The notes under the pieces are model-generated. The model saw only the letters and a program-made list of their open reading frames with translations. It did not search any database and was not told the origin of the DNA. From Eulemur rufifrons (Eukaryota; Chordata; Mammalia; Primates; Lemuridae): a stretch of 64,000 nt of DNA. Location: assembly GCF_041146395.1 (NCBI RefSeq), contig NC_091006.1:8624001-8688000 (forward strand). The letters run 5' to 3'. The translations under genes were made by a program, and so were the position numbers. Shown here piece by piece: positions 1 through 10,581 of the stretch (position 1 is the first letter of the stretch; every line of letters begins with the position of its first letter).

Positions 1-411
1 GCCTCAAGTTAAGTCCACAGTGGGGAGAATAGGAAGGGGTGGGGTCGGGGCACCATGCAAATTATATTATGATCGATTGTGTTCAAAATGAGGAAGGGGG
101 ACAGACAGGGAAAGGGGAGCCCTTGGTCAACGGGTACAAAGTTTCAGTTAGCTAGGAGGGTTAAGTTCGGCTGATGTATTGTGCAGCATGGTGACTATAG
201 TTAATAATAATGCATGTTTCTAAACAGCTAAAGGAGGATTTTAAATGTTCTCACTACAAAGAAATGATAACTATTTGAGGAGATGGGAATGCTAACTGGC
301 CTGATTTGATCATTCCACAACGTATCCATGCATTGAAACATGACATTGTACTCCATAATTACACGCACTTACTGTTTGTCGATTAGAAAGAAAATAAAAC
401 TTAAAAAAAAA
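1..411 (+). repeat. LINE-1 3' end (old L1)
   Basis: The stretch from about 128 reads like an L1 3' untranslated region: a gggtacaaa-like start, then gcatggtgactatagttaataat, attttaaatgttctcac and an ending in gaaaataaaac plus an A-run at 402-411. Divergence indicates an old subfamily. It lies in intronic DNA of the host gene, antisense to it. Confidence 0.85.
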
Positions 412-1589
412 ATGAGGACGGGCTTCCTGACACTCTAGGCAGTGTCAGTCTGTCCAGCAGTGGGACGTGCTGCCCCAGAAGGCAGTGAGGCCCTGTCACA
501 GAAGCCACCTGGGGCACATCCCCACCTGTCAACAACAGTGCTAAGGGAGTGCCTACACTGGGTGCGGAGGTTAGAACAGTGGGGTGCAAGGGTCCCTTCC
601 AGCTTGGAAACTTGGGGGTTTGAGTCCTGGCCCTCTTGCTTCTTGCTATTTGAACTGGGGGAAGCCACCCCTCCCTTCTGGGCCTTGGCCTCCTTAACTG
701 TACAGGACACTAGTGCAAGGTGCCATGGTAAGATCTGCTTTGGAAATGCCAGAAACCTAACTGCCTCTCACACACCATGGGACTGTGGGCAGTTCCCTAC
801 CCTCTTTAAGTCTCAGTTTCCTCAGGTGACACCACAGTAATTCTTACCTCACGGAGCTGTTAAAGGAATTAAATGAGACAATGAATATAGAATGTCTGAT
901 TCCTGGATACCTGATTGGCCCTCCATAAATGGTAGTTATTATTACTGAGTCATTTCTCTCTCAGGGCCTCAGTTTTCTTATCTGTAAAATGGGACTTACA
1001 ATATTTAATTCTTTACTGGGCTGTCCTGGGGCCTGAGTAATATTATGATCCTGAAAGCATTTTGGAAATCACAGCATACCCTCAAAGATGAGCATTTGCT
1101 ACCCTTGCCCCCTCACATCACCCCACTCAGCGGTGAGCTCTCAAGGGTGGGACCCCATCTGGCTATGGAGCCCATTCTCTTCTTGATGACTAACAACTTC
1201 CAGCTCCTGCCCCGACACCCTGCTGAGCTTCAGCCTCAAATATCCACCTGCCTACCTGGTGTCTCCACGTGGGTGATTAATAGACTCTTCAAACCCTTAA
1301 CATGTCCAAAATGAAACTCTGGTTCCCTACCCCAGCTTCCAAAACACCCTGCTCTCCTCGTCGTCCCCAACTCAGGAGAACAGCTCATCCCCACCCAGTT
1401 GCTGAAGCCAAAATCTTTAGGAGTCATCCTTGACTGACCCAGTCTTTACAAAATAGCATCCAGGACCCCCACCATCACCCTCCTGGATGCCTGCAAGGAC
1501 TCATCTCCCACCCTCATCTCCCACCCGGATGCCTGCAAGGACTTCCTGCTGGGCTCTTGTTTCTACCCCCAACCCCGCACAGAAGCCCG
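412..1589. other. Intronic DNA with MIR-like segments, no gene
   Basis: No coding exon is supportable here. Segments around 600-720 and 770-1045 carry the MIR/tRNA-SINE signature (agtttcctca, aaatgggacttacaatatt, ggaattaaatgagacaatg). The remainder to about 1589 is unclassified, probably L2-like, sequence. Confidence 0.6.
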
Positions 1590-2200
1590 TTCTCCCCATG
1601 GCAGTGGCGAGAGGAGCTTGCTAAAGGGCGAATCAGGTCATGTCACCCCCCTGTTTAAAACCCTCCAACAGCTTCCCACCATACTAGAATATATTTCAAA
1701 CCCCTGGCGCTGGTCTATGAGACCCTGCAAACCCCAGTCCTGCCTGCCTCTCCTTTCACTCTTACGTGTCTGCCCCTCGCCCGAGGGCCTCAGCCATACC
1801 ACCTTCCTCTGTGTCCTGAACAAGTCAGGCCGGTTTCCACCTCAGGACCTTTGCACCTGCTGTCCCCTCTTCCTGAAATGCTCTTCCGCAGCTTCTTCCA
1901 TGACTGACTCTTTCAGGCCTTGGCTCCCAGAGGCCACCTTCTCAGTAAACCTTTCCTAACCAAGCCACTAAGAGTGGCCTCCTCCCTTTCTGACACTGCC
2001 CTGTTTCATTTTCTTCATTACATTCACTCTGAAACTGCCTTGTTTTGCTGGTTTGTTTGTTTACTCTCTGTCTCCCTACCAGAGCATATGGTCCTCAAGG
2101 GCTGCCACCTCTGCCTGGTTCACAACTACCCCTCAGGCCATGAATGGGCACCTGGCATAAAAAGGTGCTCAATACATGTCAGTTGAATGAATAAATAACT
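1590..2200 (+). repeat. LINE-2 3' end
   Basis: Sense-strand L2 hallmarks appear in order: tttaaaaccctccaacagcttccc, caggacctttgcacctgctgt, a cttctcagtaaacctttcc stretch, and a tail of aggtgctcaatacatgtcagttgaatgaataaataa. It accounts for the 113-residue plus-strand frame at 1618-1959, which is not a gene. Confidence 0.8.
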
Positions 2201-5200
2201 GTAATTATTCCAGTCACTCCACTAGGGAAAGCTTGAAAGATGGGGTGGGGGAGGTGGCCATTCTCAGGTGGGCTCTTCTCTGTCCCCTGTCTCCCAGAGG
2301 TTGGCCCTGCCAAACGGAGCCCAGGAAGTCCTGGCAGTAGGGCAGACCACCACAAAACAGAAACCCATTTGGCAAGGAGAAAAAACACGTACTTATGGAT
2401 TGTGTTATACGTCACATGCTACCTTATGCTAAAATTCCAGGACAGACAAGCAGCAGCAGACTCCAGGCGGGCGGTTTTGGCTGGCCTGGTACCCACTGCC
2501 CCTTCTTCAAGCAATTACCCACCCCCACTCTAGGTGGGGCTGACCCTGCCTTCTCAGGGGTGGGGGCATTGACTCAAAGCTGGCCAGCGGGTATGTTTTA
2601 TCTCCCGGGGCAGGACAGCTGCAAGTCTGAAAACACTGGCACCCATGTTGCCTGTCCCAAGATGAAACAGGGAGACAGACCCCTGGAGATGGGCCTGATT
2701 TCCAGGCCAGGCCTTTTCAGTGGTCTGAGCTGAATGTTCTCTGTCCTCTTCAGCCCCCTGGAGCTGGGCTTTGCCCGACCCATATGCCCTCCCAGAGCAT
2801 CCTCCCCTCTTCCACCACCGGCTCCCCCACCCCCAACTCCCGCCTCTGCTTTCTCACTTTGCACTTGCCATTCCCACTGCCTGGAAGCCCTTTCCGGGAA
2901 AACTCCTACTCATCTCCCCTTATGCAGATCCTGCCTCCTCCCCAAGCCTTCCTGATTCCCTCAGACAGGCAGTCACACTTCTTTTCCCATATTCACATCA
3001 CAACCGGTAGGTTTCTCCCAGAAACCTTTATTCACTAGGTCCTACTGGCCTAAAAGATTTTGTCAAGCTTTATTTTCCATGGTCCTATTACAACAATAGG
3101 GATTTTTTTCCTATACTCTAATATAAAATGATGTTTTAACCATTAATGTAAGTTTTCAATCAATGCCTGTGCCTACCCCAGACATTCTGAAATACTCCCC
3201 TGGAGAGATGTCTTCCCTTCCCTTGATTGAAAAACTGCAGCAAAACATCCCTCATTGATTCAGTAAACATCCACATGGCCCCCTCGGTGGAAGGCATTGA
3301 GCCAGGCAACGGACAGACAAATTATGAAACTGTATTGTAATCACCCCTTCATCTGTACAAGCAAGGAAATGGCAGGGAAGGATCCTGCCAAACTGTTTAA
3401 CTGGCATGAGTTCAGAAGTTGACATCAGAGGGATGGAAGGGGAACTTTTCCTCGGTACTTTATATAAGTTTCAAGTGATAGGTTAGGAGGGCTTTTCACT
3501 CTCTTTCCTGGGCTGCTTAGCATTTTTCAAGTGAAACATTTCTTAGTGGTTTGGAGATGTGCCTGTCTCACGACAAGACGACAAGACGGGGAGCCCCTCA
3601 GGGGGCAGGGACGGCTGTGATTCACTTTGAGTCTTCAGCTTTCCTGCCAGGGCCTGACATGCAGGAGGCCGGGAAATGTCTGTGAAATGATTGCAGCAGC
3701 AGAACTGAGCAGGCACGAGAAGTGGAACACAGGCTGTAGGGGAGCCGTTCAAGCTTGGGGGGCTGGGGAGGGCTGCAGCAGTGGCAGCTGGGGCAAGAGG
3801 AGCTGGTCCCCACTGCAGCCTGGGCCCAGCATGGGGCCTGGCACATAGCAGGTGCTGTTGGGGAAATGATGTCACAGGGCAACCCAGCCCGTGAGAAAGA
3901 ATTCCCAGAAAACAAGTGTGGCTGGGCTTCCACTTGCTGAAGACAGACAGGGAAAGATCAGAGTTGAGGGAAGCTGGGGAGGGAGAAGCCAGAGGAAAGG
4001 ACTTGGCAGGGAGGGGCTTAAGGAGATCTTGACAATCAGGGCCTGGGCTGGACAGCAGGTGGCAGAAGGTCAGCCTGCTGCTGCTAGGGTCCCCAGGGAG
4101 CTGGGGGGGGAGGTTGTTCTGGGGGTGCATTAACAGGAGTGTCTGCTGCCCACAGGGGCCAAGGGCTGGCTGGGTCTGCACTAGGCTGCCCTGTCCCTCT
4201 GCCCTCCCTCTAGTCTCTGTTCCTTAACTGGTATTTCCTGAGGCATATTCAGGCACAGCTGGAGCGAGGGAAGTCAACACAACTTCCTGCAGGTGTGGAC
4301 TCTGGAGTTGGGGCTTAACAGATAAAGAGGAGCTGTCCAGGTAAAGGAAGGGAACAGGCCTCCAAGCAAAAAGGAGAACGAGAGCAGGGGCGCCAAGATG
4401 TGAACGAGCCCAGCCCCCGTGAGGAGCCCCGAGCCCTTGGCCTTGCTCACTGAAGGGCCTCGTGCTACACCTGCTGCGGGAGTCTCTTGTGGCCCGGGTG
4501 GGAGGGGCTGGAAACCACGTCCCTGTGAAGGATGGCTAAAGGCGGCAGCCACAGATCATGTGGTTAGAGCCTTGGGCTCGCAGGCTGGCTCTGCCACTCT
4601 TGCTTATGGCCTGAACTGGGGGAGGTCAGTCTGTCAGTCAGAGCCTCCGCCAGGAAGATTTGTGGGTTCAAAGAGGTCATCGTTGGCACAGTGCCCAGTA
4701 TAGACTATAGTTACTGTTGCTGTGGAGAGCCAGGTATTGGGAGGCTGTGTCTGGAGGGGCCATCGTGGAGCAGTGGGCCCAGATTGCTCTGTCTCCACGG
4801 TGCCGAGCCCAGTGGCAGGGAGTTCTAAGGAGGCAGGTGTCAGCTCAGCATTAAGGAAAGTCCTAAATGGGAGCATCGGTCAATAATAGAATGGGCCCAT
4901 CTGGAGGGGTGACTCTGTCAAGGGAACAGCCTCTCAGAGGCTGGACAACTCCCTTATGTAGACAACATCTGCCCTCAGGTGTTCTGTGCAAGAGGGTGGC
5001 TCGGGGGAGAGAAAAGCCATCTGTGGAGTCGTCACTGCGGGAAACTCTAGGCCAAGGGAAGTTAAACAGGACTTCTCAGGACCTTCCTCACCTCAGGACA
5101 GCACACACCACAGACTCAGATGCTTACTGAAACCAGACACGCAGCACAAATGGGTGTCGTGAGCAGGTGCGGACGGGGGTGGGCTGGAGGGAGTGGCCTG

Positions 5201-5278
5201 TCTGAAGGGGAAGCTGCTCAGCTCCTGCTCTGCTCCCCCTCCCATGAGGCTGTCCTCATGGGAAACCTCCTGGCCACT
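2201..5278. other. Intronic DNA, no gene; L2 fragment near 2720-3050
   Basis: There is no splice-bounded coding segment on either strand. An L2-like fragment (cactttgcacttgccattcccactgcctggaag) lies at about 2720-3050, and a MIR-like stretch lies near 4540-4640. A 212-codon minus-strand frame at 3543-4181 has no recognisable domain and mixed composition, and I treat it as chance. Confidence 0.5.
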
Positions 5279-5719
5279 GTTACGGGCTGGGTTGTGTCCC
5301 CCAAAATGACATATGGAGGCCCCAACCCCTCATACCTGCAAACATGAACTTATTTGGAAATAGGATATTTGTAGATGTAATCAAGTGAAAATGAGGTCAT
5401 TAAGACGGGCCCTAATTCAATGACTGGTGTCCCTACAAGAAAGGAAAGTTTGAATACAGAAACAGACACACATACAAAGGAGATGGCCATGTGACGATGG
5501 AGGCAGAGATCGCAGTGACTCATCTACAAGACACGGGACACCAAGGATTGCCGGCACCACCAGAAGCTAGAAACAGCACGACAGATTCTCCCCAGAGCCT
5601 CCAGGGAGAGTGCAGCCCTGCCGACACCTGGACTCATGGTCTGAGACAACACATTTCTATCGTTCTAAGCCACTCAGTTTGTGGTACTTTGTTATGGCAG
5701 CCCTAGGAAACTGAGACAG
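5279..5719 (+). repeat. MLT1-type MaLR LTR (solo)
   Basis: The element begins tgttacgggctgggttgtgtcccc and ends gtttgtggtactttgttatggcagccctaggaaac. In between it has the MLT1 landmarks ggtcattaagacgggccctaattcaatgactggtgtccc and gatggccatgtgacgatggaggcagagat. It is a solo LTR of a non-autonomous ERVL-MaLR retrotransposon with no coding capacity, and it lies in the intron downstream of POU2F2 exon 6. Confidence 0.8.
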
Positions 5720-5954
5720 CCACTAATTCATGGTTAACTGTGCACGAGCCAACTCCAGCATGGCGAGAGAGGATGCAGCACTTCCTAAGTCATATATCAT
5801 GGATGCTTTTTCTATTTATTTTTTTACTTGAATACACTTGTAACCCAAATGGACCCCTTTTCTGAAAGGAGCATCTTGTTAGATGAGCCGGGGGACATGA
5901 CGTGGGGCACTAATTGTGATTCTCAGCCTTTTGTTTGTACCCACACAGGTACCG

Positions 5955-6066
5955 TTCGTGGGGGTGACTTGTGGTTTCCTCACCTATAAGTTAGGATAAT
6001 GATGTCAACCTCCTAGGAAGCTGTGAACCCTCAGTGAGACGCACAGAAAGTGCTTAGCCTGGCACT
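5955..6066 (+). repeat. MIR SINE fragment
   Basis: The segment tttcctcacctataagttaggataatgatgtcaacctcctagg and the ending agtgcttagcctggcac match the 3' half of a MIR. It is about 200 bp past the exon 6 donor. Confidence 0.65.
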
Positions 6067-6268
6067 CCATCAGGTGGAGGGTTAGCATGTGGGATATTCC
6101 TCCCTGGGAGCCTCACTTTACTCTGTAAGATGGGATGGCAACATCTCCTAAGGCTTCCTTCCTAGGGTTGCCGGGAACAGCCTGGCACATCCATGTGCCC
6201 CTCCCACACACCCACTGCTTGTGCACATCCTTTGCTGGAGCGAGTGCGGTCCCAGTGGCTGCCCTTAC

Positions 6269-6556
6269 CTGTGCTGTGAGCTGGATGGGCTGGGACAAGG
6301 TGAGCTGTGGGGTCCCGGGGGGCTGGCTGGCAGGCTGTGGTGGCGGCAGGTCACCTCCCCCAGAGGAGGCTGAGGGCTGCGAGGTCGAGGAGGAGGCAGA
6401 GGAGGAGGAGGAAGAGGAGGAGGAGGAGGAGGCAGCGGCGGCGGCAGCGGCGTTAGCAGCAGCAGCGGCACTGGACTGCTGCACAGCGGCCGCCAGGAGC
6501 TGGGCCTGCGCTTGCTGCAGGAGGAGCTGCTGCTGAGCCGGCATCAGCGCTGTGAG
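6269..6556 (-). CDS. POU2F2: POU2F2 exon 6, Gln/Ala/Ser-rich activation segment
   Basis: This 96-codon, phase 0/0 exon has a CCCCCCACAG acceptor (exon starts at 6556) and a CAG|GTAAGG donor (exon ends at 6269). It begins LTALMPAQQQLLLQQAQAQ, continues LLAAAVQQSS, and ends LTLSQPIQLTAQ. The same flanking motifs occur in the paralogue POU2F1, which supports the assignment. In between lie an Ala run interrupted by one Asn, an 11-residue Ser run, and a Pro/Gly-rich piece (SSGGGDLPPPQPASQPPGTP). Being in phase on both sides, the exon can be skipped without frameshift, and it probably corresponds to the longer POU2F2 isoforms. The Ala/Ser runs are coded by GCN and TCC/AGC repeats and may vary in length. 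It contributes about residues 102-197 of the predicted protein, a glutamine-rich transactivation region with no DNA-binding part. Confidence 0.93.
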
Positions 6557-6796
6557 CTGTGGGGGGTTGGGGGGAGACAGCAGGGGCCAGAGCAGGGGAG
6601 GAGCAGAAAAGGCAGAGAGGCGTTAGTGTCTGAGCCAAGCAGGTGAGGGGACAAGTCTTCCTGGAGGACAGGAGGGCAAGAGGCAGGCGTGAGAGAGTGG
6701 CCATGTCCTTGGTGGGATACCTCATCCACTAGCCCTACAACCGATGGGAGGTGGCTGGTTTGTGCCCCTCGTCCTCGCCCTTCCCCAGGTACTTAC

Positions 6797-6913
6797 CCCA
6801 GCTAGCTGGCTGCCTGTCAACATGAGTTGGGCCTGGGGCAGATGAGGCTGAGCCGGCTGGGGGGGCGGGGGTGCTGCAGGGGCTGAGTCGCCACTGGGGT
6901 CTTCAGCCTTGAT
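6797..6913 (-). CDS. POU2F2: POU2F2 exon 5
   Basis: This is a 39-codon exon bounded by CCCCAG|ATC (start 6913) and GCTGGG|GTAAGT (end 6797), phase 0/0. It encodes IKAEDPSGDSAPAA, a PPPPQPAQPHLPQAQ stretch and LMLTGSQLAG. The IKAED sequence is a SUMO-type (psi-K-x-E) motif, seen directly; modification is only possible by inference. The Pro/Gln-rich remainder fits the Oct-2 N-terminal activation domain. Its phase lets it splice either to exon 6 or, if exon 6 is skipped, to a later exon outside the window. Confidence 0.95.
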
Positions 6914-7340
6914 CTGGGGAGGAGAGAGGCAGGGTCCGGGACCCCAGAATGTTAAGTGGAGGCCAGAGAGAATGCCCACCTGAAAACCAAAGAGAGGGCA
7001 CGTGTGTGGCAATGGCAGCCTCAGGTTGGCACAGGAGGAGCAGACTGGGGTACAGAGGTGAGGCTGTGGATCGTGGCCCTGCACTGACCAGCTGGGGCCT
7101 CAGACCACTCCTCTGGTCTCAGTTTCCTCATCAATAAGACAGGGTTAACACACTACCTGCACCCAAACTCCCTACAAGAGAGGTCACCTTTGGAGAGTGC
7201 TTTTGCCCTCCTGGGAGTCAGTTTCCCCCTCTGCAAATGGAAGAGTGCCATTGGGCACCTGGGAGGTCAAACAAGGGGATCCTGGGTCCTATACCCCTCA
7301 TCTGTGTCAGCCAGGTGGAGTCTTACTCCATTTGTCCCAT

Positions 7341-7404
7341 GAGCCGGATGGGTTGGGACAAGGTGAGCTGTGGGGTCCCAGGCAGCTGGCTGGCAGGCTG
7401 TGGT
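7341..7404 (-). pseudogene. POU2F2: Partial intronic duplicate of POU2F2 exon 6
   Basis: Bases 7341-7404 align without gaps to 6278-6341, the 3' part of exon 6, with 5 mismatches in 64 positions (about 92% identity). The copy has the same orientation as the gene and lies upstream of exon 5. It lacks the exon 6 acceptor and the last bases with the donor, so it cannot be a spliced exon as it stands. It is unlikely to be functional coding sequence. Confidence 0.8.
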
Positions 7405-7770
7405 TAGAAGAAAAGGCCTTAGGGTATTAAAACCACTGCCTTGGAACCCAGGTCACTAACTCAAATGCTTATAGAGACAGGCAGACAGAACAAATGGGTG
7501 ACAGGGAGAGGGTAAATGGGGGCGGGCTGTCCTACTAGTCACTAAAACAAAAACGCTGGCAGGACAAGCAGAACACAGCATATGTCCTGTGCTGTGGACA
7601 GGCCAGATGTGGCCCAGGTGCTGCCAGGCTTCAGCCTCTGCCCCCAGGGTCTGCCGAGCCCCTCTGCATCTCTCTGAGTACGGTGTGGACTCACGTTGCA
7701 TCATACCCATAGAACAGACCGGCACAGAGCCATTCTGGCCTTCTTCCTCTCCTAGATAAAAAGCCAGTCA

Positions 7771-7944
7771 CCAAGCTGGGCACGTTGGCATGTCTACAGC
7801 CCCAGCTACTCAGGAGGCTGAGGCAGGAGGATTGCTTGAGCCCAGGAGGTTGCAATTGCAGTGAGCTACAATGACACCACTGCACTCTAGCACAGGCAAC
7901 AGAGATCCTATCTCAAAAAAAGAAAGAAAGAAGAAAAAAAAAAA
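7771..7944 (+). repeat. Alu right-arm-type SINE fragment
   Basis: It reads agctactcaggaggctgaggcaggagg, then gagcccagg, then cactgcactctag, and ends in caacagagatcctatctca plus an A-rich GAAA tail. Only one arm is present, with aagccag at both edges as a possible target duplication. Confidence 0.85.
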
Positions 7945-8799
7945 GCCAGAAAGCAGCGGCTGTTGGGTGAAAGTCCTGCTGGGCAAAGCACATGTGTGGG
8001 GGCAGGAGGTGTGCTTTGATGGATCACGTACTCTCTGCCCCAGAGCAGACATTGGGATCATCCTTTGGCCTGATACCCCAACACCATTTTGGAAAAGGAG
8101 ATACAGAGAAGGAAAGCAACTTGTGCAAGGTGACACAGCAGGTTGGCGGGGGTGGGGGGGTGCATTTGGAATGCAGACAGAGAAGAACACAGGCCAGGGA
8201 AAGGCCAGATAATAGACTGAGTGGCATGTACCAAATTATGGGACACAAGTGTCAGACAGTTTAAGGGCTACAGGGATGCAGTGTGAAATGACACTGGCTC
8301 TCACAAGTCAGGGCAATGTCTACCCCCGGCAGGGGCAGTGGGGCCCTCTGGAAGGCCGGTCCTGCTCTGCTTCTTAATGTGGTACTGGTGACATGGGTAT
8401 GCTCGGTTTGTGAATGTGCACAGCATCAAACACTGAGCATCTGTGTGTGTTCTGATGTATGTCATATTTGAATATAAAGTTTTTAAACTATAACATTGAA
8501 TGCCATGGCGAGAACACTCTTCCTTTTTTGGTGCCTTTTCATTCTTTCTAGTTATCTTAAGAAAGCCTTGGTTTGGTGCTAGGATGTCTTTAACTTCTCT
8601 CCAATATTGGCTAATCACTTCCTTTAATAAACAGAGAACAGGCCTCGGGTCTAGACCCTTCGGCACGTAAGAGACTCTGGGTAAATTTTAATAATCATTG
8701 CATTTATTTCCATGGCAAGTGATTCTGGTTTTCCATTCATGAAATTTCCATTTAAAAAACATTTATTTAAGCTGTTGAAAAAGCGAGCCGGTTCATGAG

Positions 8800-8912
8800 T
8801 GGGTAATTGGTGAAGCTGATTGATGGGTACCTAGGGGTTTATTTTCATTATACTCTTCTCTCTATTTTTGTATCTGCTTCACATTTTCCATAATAAAGTG
8901 TTTTTAGAAATT
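8800..8912 (+). repeat. L1 3' terminal remnant
   Basis: The stretch tgatgggtacctaggggtttattttcattatactcttctctctatttttgtat followed by ttttccataataaagtg is the typical end of an old L1 3' UTR. Confidence 0.7.
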
Positions 8913-10160
8913 GAGCCAATTAGCAAAATTATTATGTAAATAATCATCCACAGTGGTGCGTGGATACATCTGAGACCGCGTCGGGAGCCCATGAATCATG
9001 GCAGTTAGGGAAAGACTGACACAGAAGAGGTGGAGGGAGGCTGAGCAGCAAAGGCCAGAGAAACAGGCGAGGTGTGGATGGAGCCCAGGTCCGGGAAGGG
9101 GAGAAAGACCCCTTCATTCCCTCGGCCCCACTGGCTTTCCCAAGAGAAGGAAGGCTGTGGCAGGGCAAGATCTGATTCCGCTGAGGAGGGACAGAGTAGG
9201 GGCAGCGGACACATGCTCCACTCTGAGGGCTAAGGCAAGAGTGAAGCCTGAGGTCAGAGGGTCGAGGGGGTGGAGATCCAGAGCCCTTCTCCCTCGGGCC
9301 CTGTGCAAAGCGCTCAGTACAGAGGAGAAGACACCTGCTCACAAAGCACTTTGTCCTCCCACTGAGGCATCAGGGCACACCAGATTTCGTGACCTCCGGG
9401 GCCATCCAATCTGACTGCCCCCTCCCCCCAACCAATGTTAGAGAAGAGGAAACTGAGAAGCCCAGAGAGGGGAAGTGACTTTCCCATGGTCACAGAGCAA
9501 GGCTGCAGCAGGGTGGGGAGCGGTTCCTAGCCTCCCACCCCACCCCTCGGCGACCATTGGTCAGGGTCAGGGTCTGGCTCCTGCCCCCTCTGCCCCCACC
9601 ATCAGTGCCACCTTCCAGCCTCTGGGCCTGCCCGCTGCCCTGACCAGGCTGGAGGGCAGAGACCTGGGCCCAGGAAACTCCAGAAAGCCAGCAGTGCTTA
9701 GCAGGGGCCCCATCTGGATCTGGAATTTGCACCCTTTGGCTGCTTCCGGCCTCCCTATCATCCCCTCCTCCTGCATCCCGCAGCTGTCCTCACTAGGTCT
9801 GCCGATCCCCCTCACCTCAGCTCACCCCTAAATGTATGTGTTGGGGGGCAGGGAGTGGCGCAGGCCCCTGTTGGGTCAGGGAAGTCGGGATGGGGGCGGG
9901 GCCCTTGGCTTCCTGTTGTTCATCACCCTGGGGCTGTGGGGGGGATTTCCCTGGCCACCCCCACCCCCTAGGGAAGGGGAAGGAGCCTGGGTGAGTCACA
10001 GGCTTGGGGCGGGAGCCCGAGGGTGAGAAGGGGCTGGAGGAACCTTGTCACCAAGGTACCAGGGCTTGGTGCTCCCTCAGGCCCTGGGGCTGTGGCAGGC
10101 CTGCCCAGGACCCTCTCCCAAGCACCCCGTCCTTCCCTGGCTGTTTTGACAGGTGCTTAC

Positions 10161-10217
10161 CTTGGTGCTGGGGCCAGTTGGGGACACGGAGAACGGGGAG
10201 GTCTTATTCTGAGGGTT
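10161..10217 (-). CDS. POU2F2: POU2F2 exon 4
   Basis: This 19-codon exon (phase 0/0) encodes NPQNKTSPFSVSPTGPSTK. The acceptor is TTTGCAG|AAC with the exon starting at 10217; the donor is AAG|GTAAGC with the exon ending at 10161. The peptide matches the Oct-2 N-terminus immediately before IKAED. It is Ser/Thr/Pro-rich and has no folded domain. Confidence 0.96.
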
Positions 10218-10350
10218 CTGCAAAGAGAAAGTAGGTGCAGGGCGATGAGAATAGTGCAGTGAAGCAGCTTCTGACCCCCTGGCCCTCCTGGCACAGCCCC
10301 TCCACTCCCTTCTTCTCCTCCTGCCCCTTCCATATCCACTCCCTCCTGAC

Positions 10351-10385
10351 CTGATGGTTAGTGTCTGGTCCATTTCTTTCGGTGT
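10351..10385 (-). CDS. POU2F2: POU2F2 exon 3
   Basis: This 35-bp micro-exon has acceptor TTTGCAG|AC (start 10385) and donor CATCAG|GTCAGG (end 10351). It completes the split Asp codon from exon 2 and encodes (D)TERNGPDTNHQ. It enters in phase 1 and leaves in phase 0, so its inclusion is required to join exon 2 to exon 4 in frame. Confidence 0.95.
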
Positions 10386-10515
10386 CTGCAAAGAGAGGGA
10401 AAGGATGTGTTGTCGTCAACCACCCCCACCACACCTGTCCCCTCCCTGCTGTCTTCCCACCTGCCCCTCTTCCCCTGCCCACGGTCACCCCTGCCCCCAC
10501 TCCCCTCCCACCCAC

Positions 10516-10581
10516 CTGTATGCTCTGACGGGGAGTCCAGACCTTGCTTCTCGGCCTCCAGGGGCTTAGACATTCTTATTT
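10516..10581 (-). CDS. POU2F2: POU2F2 exon 2 with internal start MSKP
   Basis: The acceptor CCCCAG|AA (start 10581) and donor ACAG|GTGGGT (end 10516) give 66 bp, phase 1/1. It finishes the Glu codon begun by the first exon and encodes (E)IRMSKPLEAEKQGLDSPSEHT(D). The ATG at 10571-10573 is the methionine of MSKP and could serve as the start in transcripts whose first exon is non-coding. Because it is entered in phase 1, any alternative first exon with a phase 1 donor can join it. Confidence 0.96.

Larger units (their letters stand above)
6914..10160. other. POU2F2 intron 4
   Basis: This 3.2-kb intron runs between exon 4 (donor AAG|GTAAGC) and exon 5. It contains a partial copy of exon 6 (7341-7404), an Alu right-arm-like SINE (7771-7944), a MIR-like piece near 7100-7140, an L1 3' remnant (about 8800-8910), and GC-rich unclassified sequence from 8950 to 10160. 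I see no additional coding exon. Confidence 0.8.

Noticed and set aside
55..78. Perfect octamer ATGCAAAT followed by ATCGATT
   Set aside because: It adjoins the L1 3' end in AT-rich DNA, where chance occurrence is expected; no other support for regulation.
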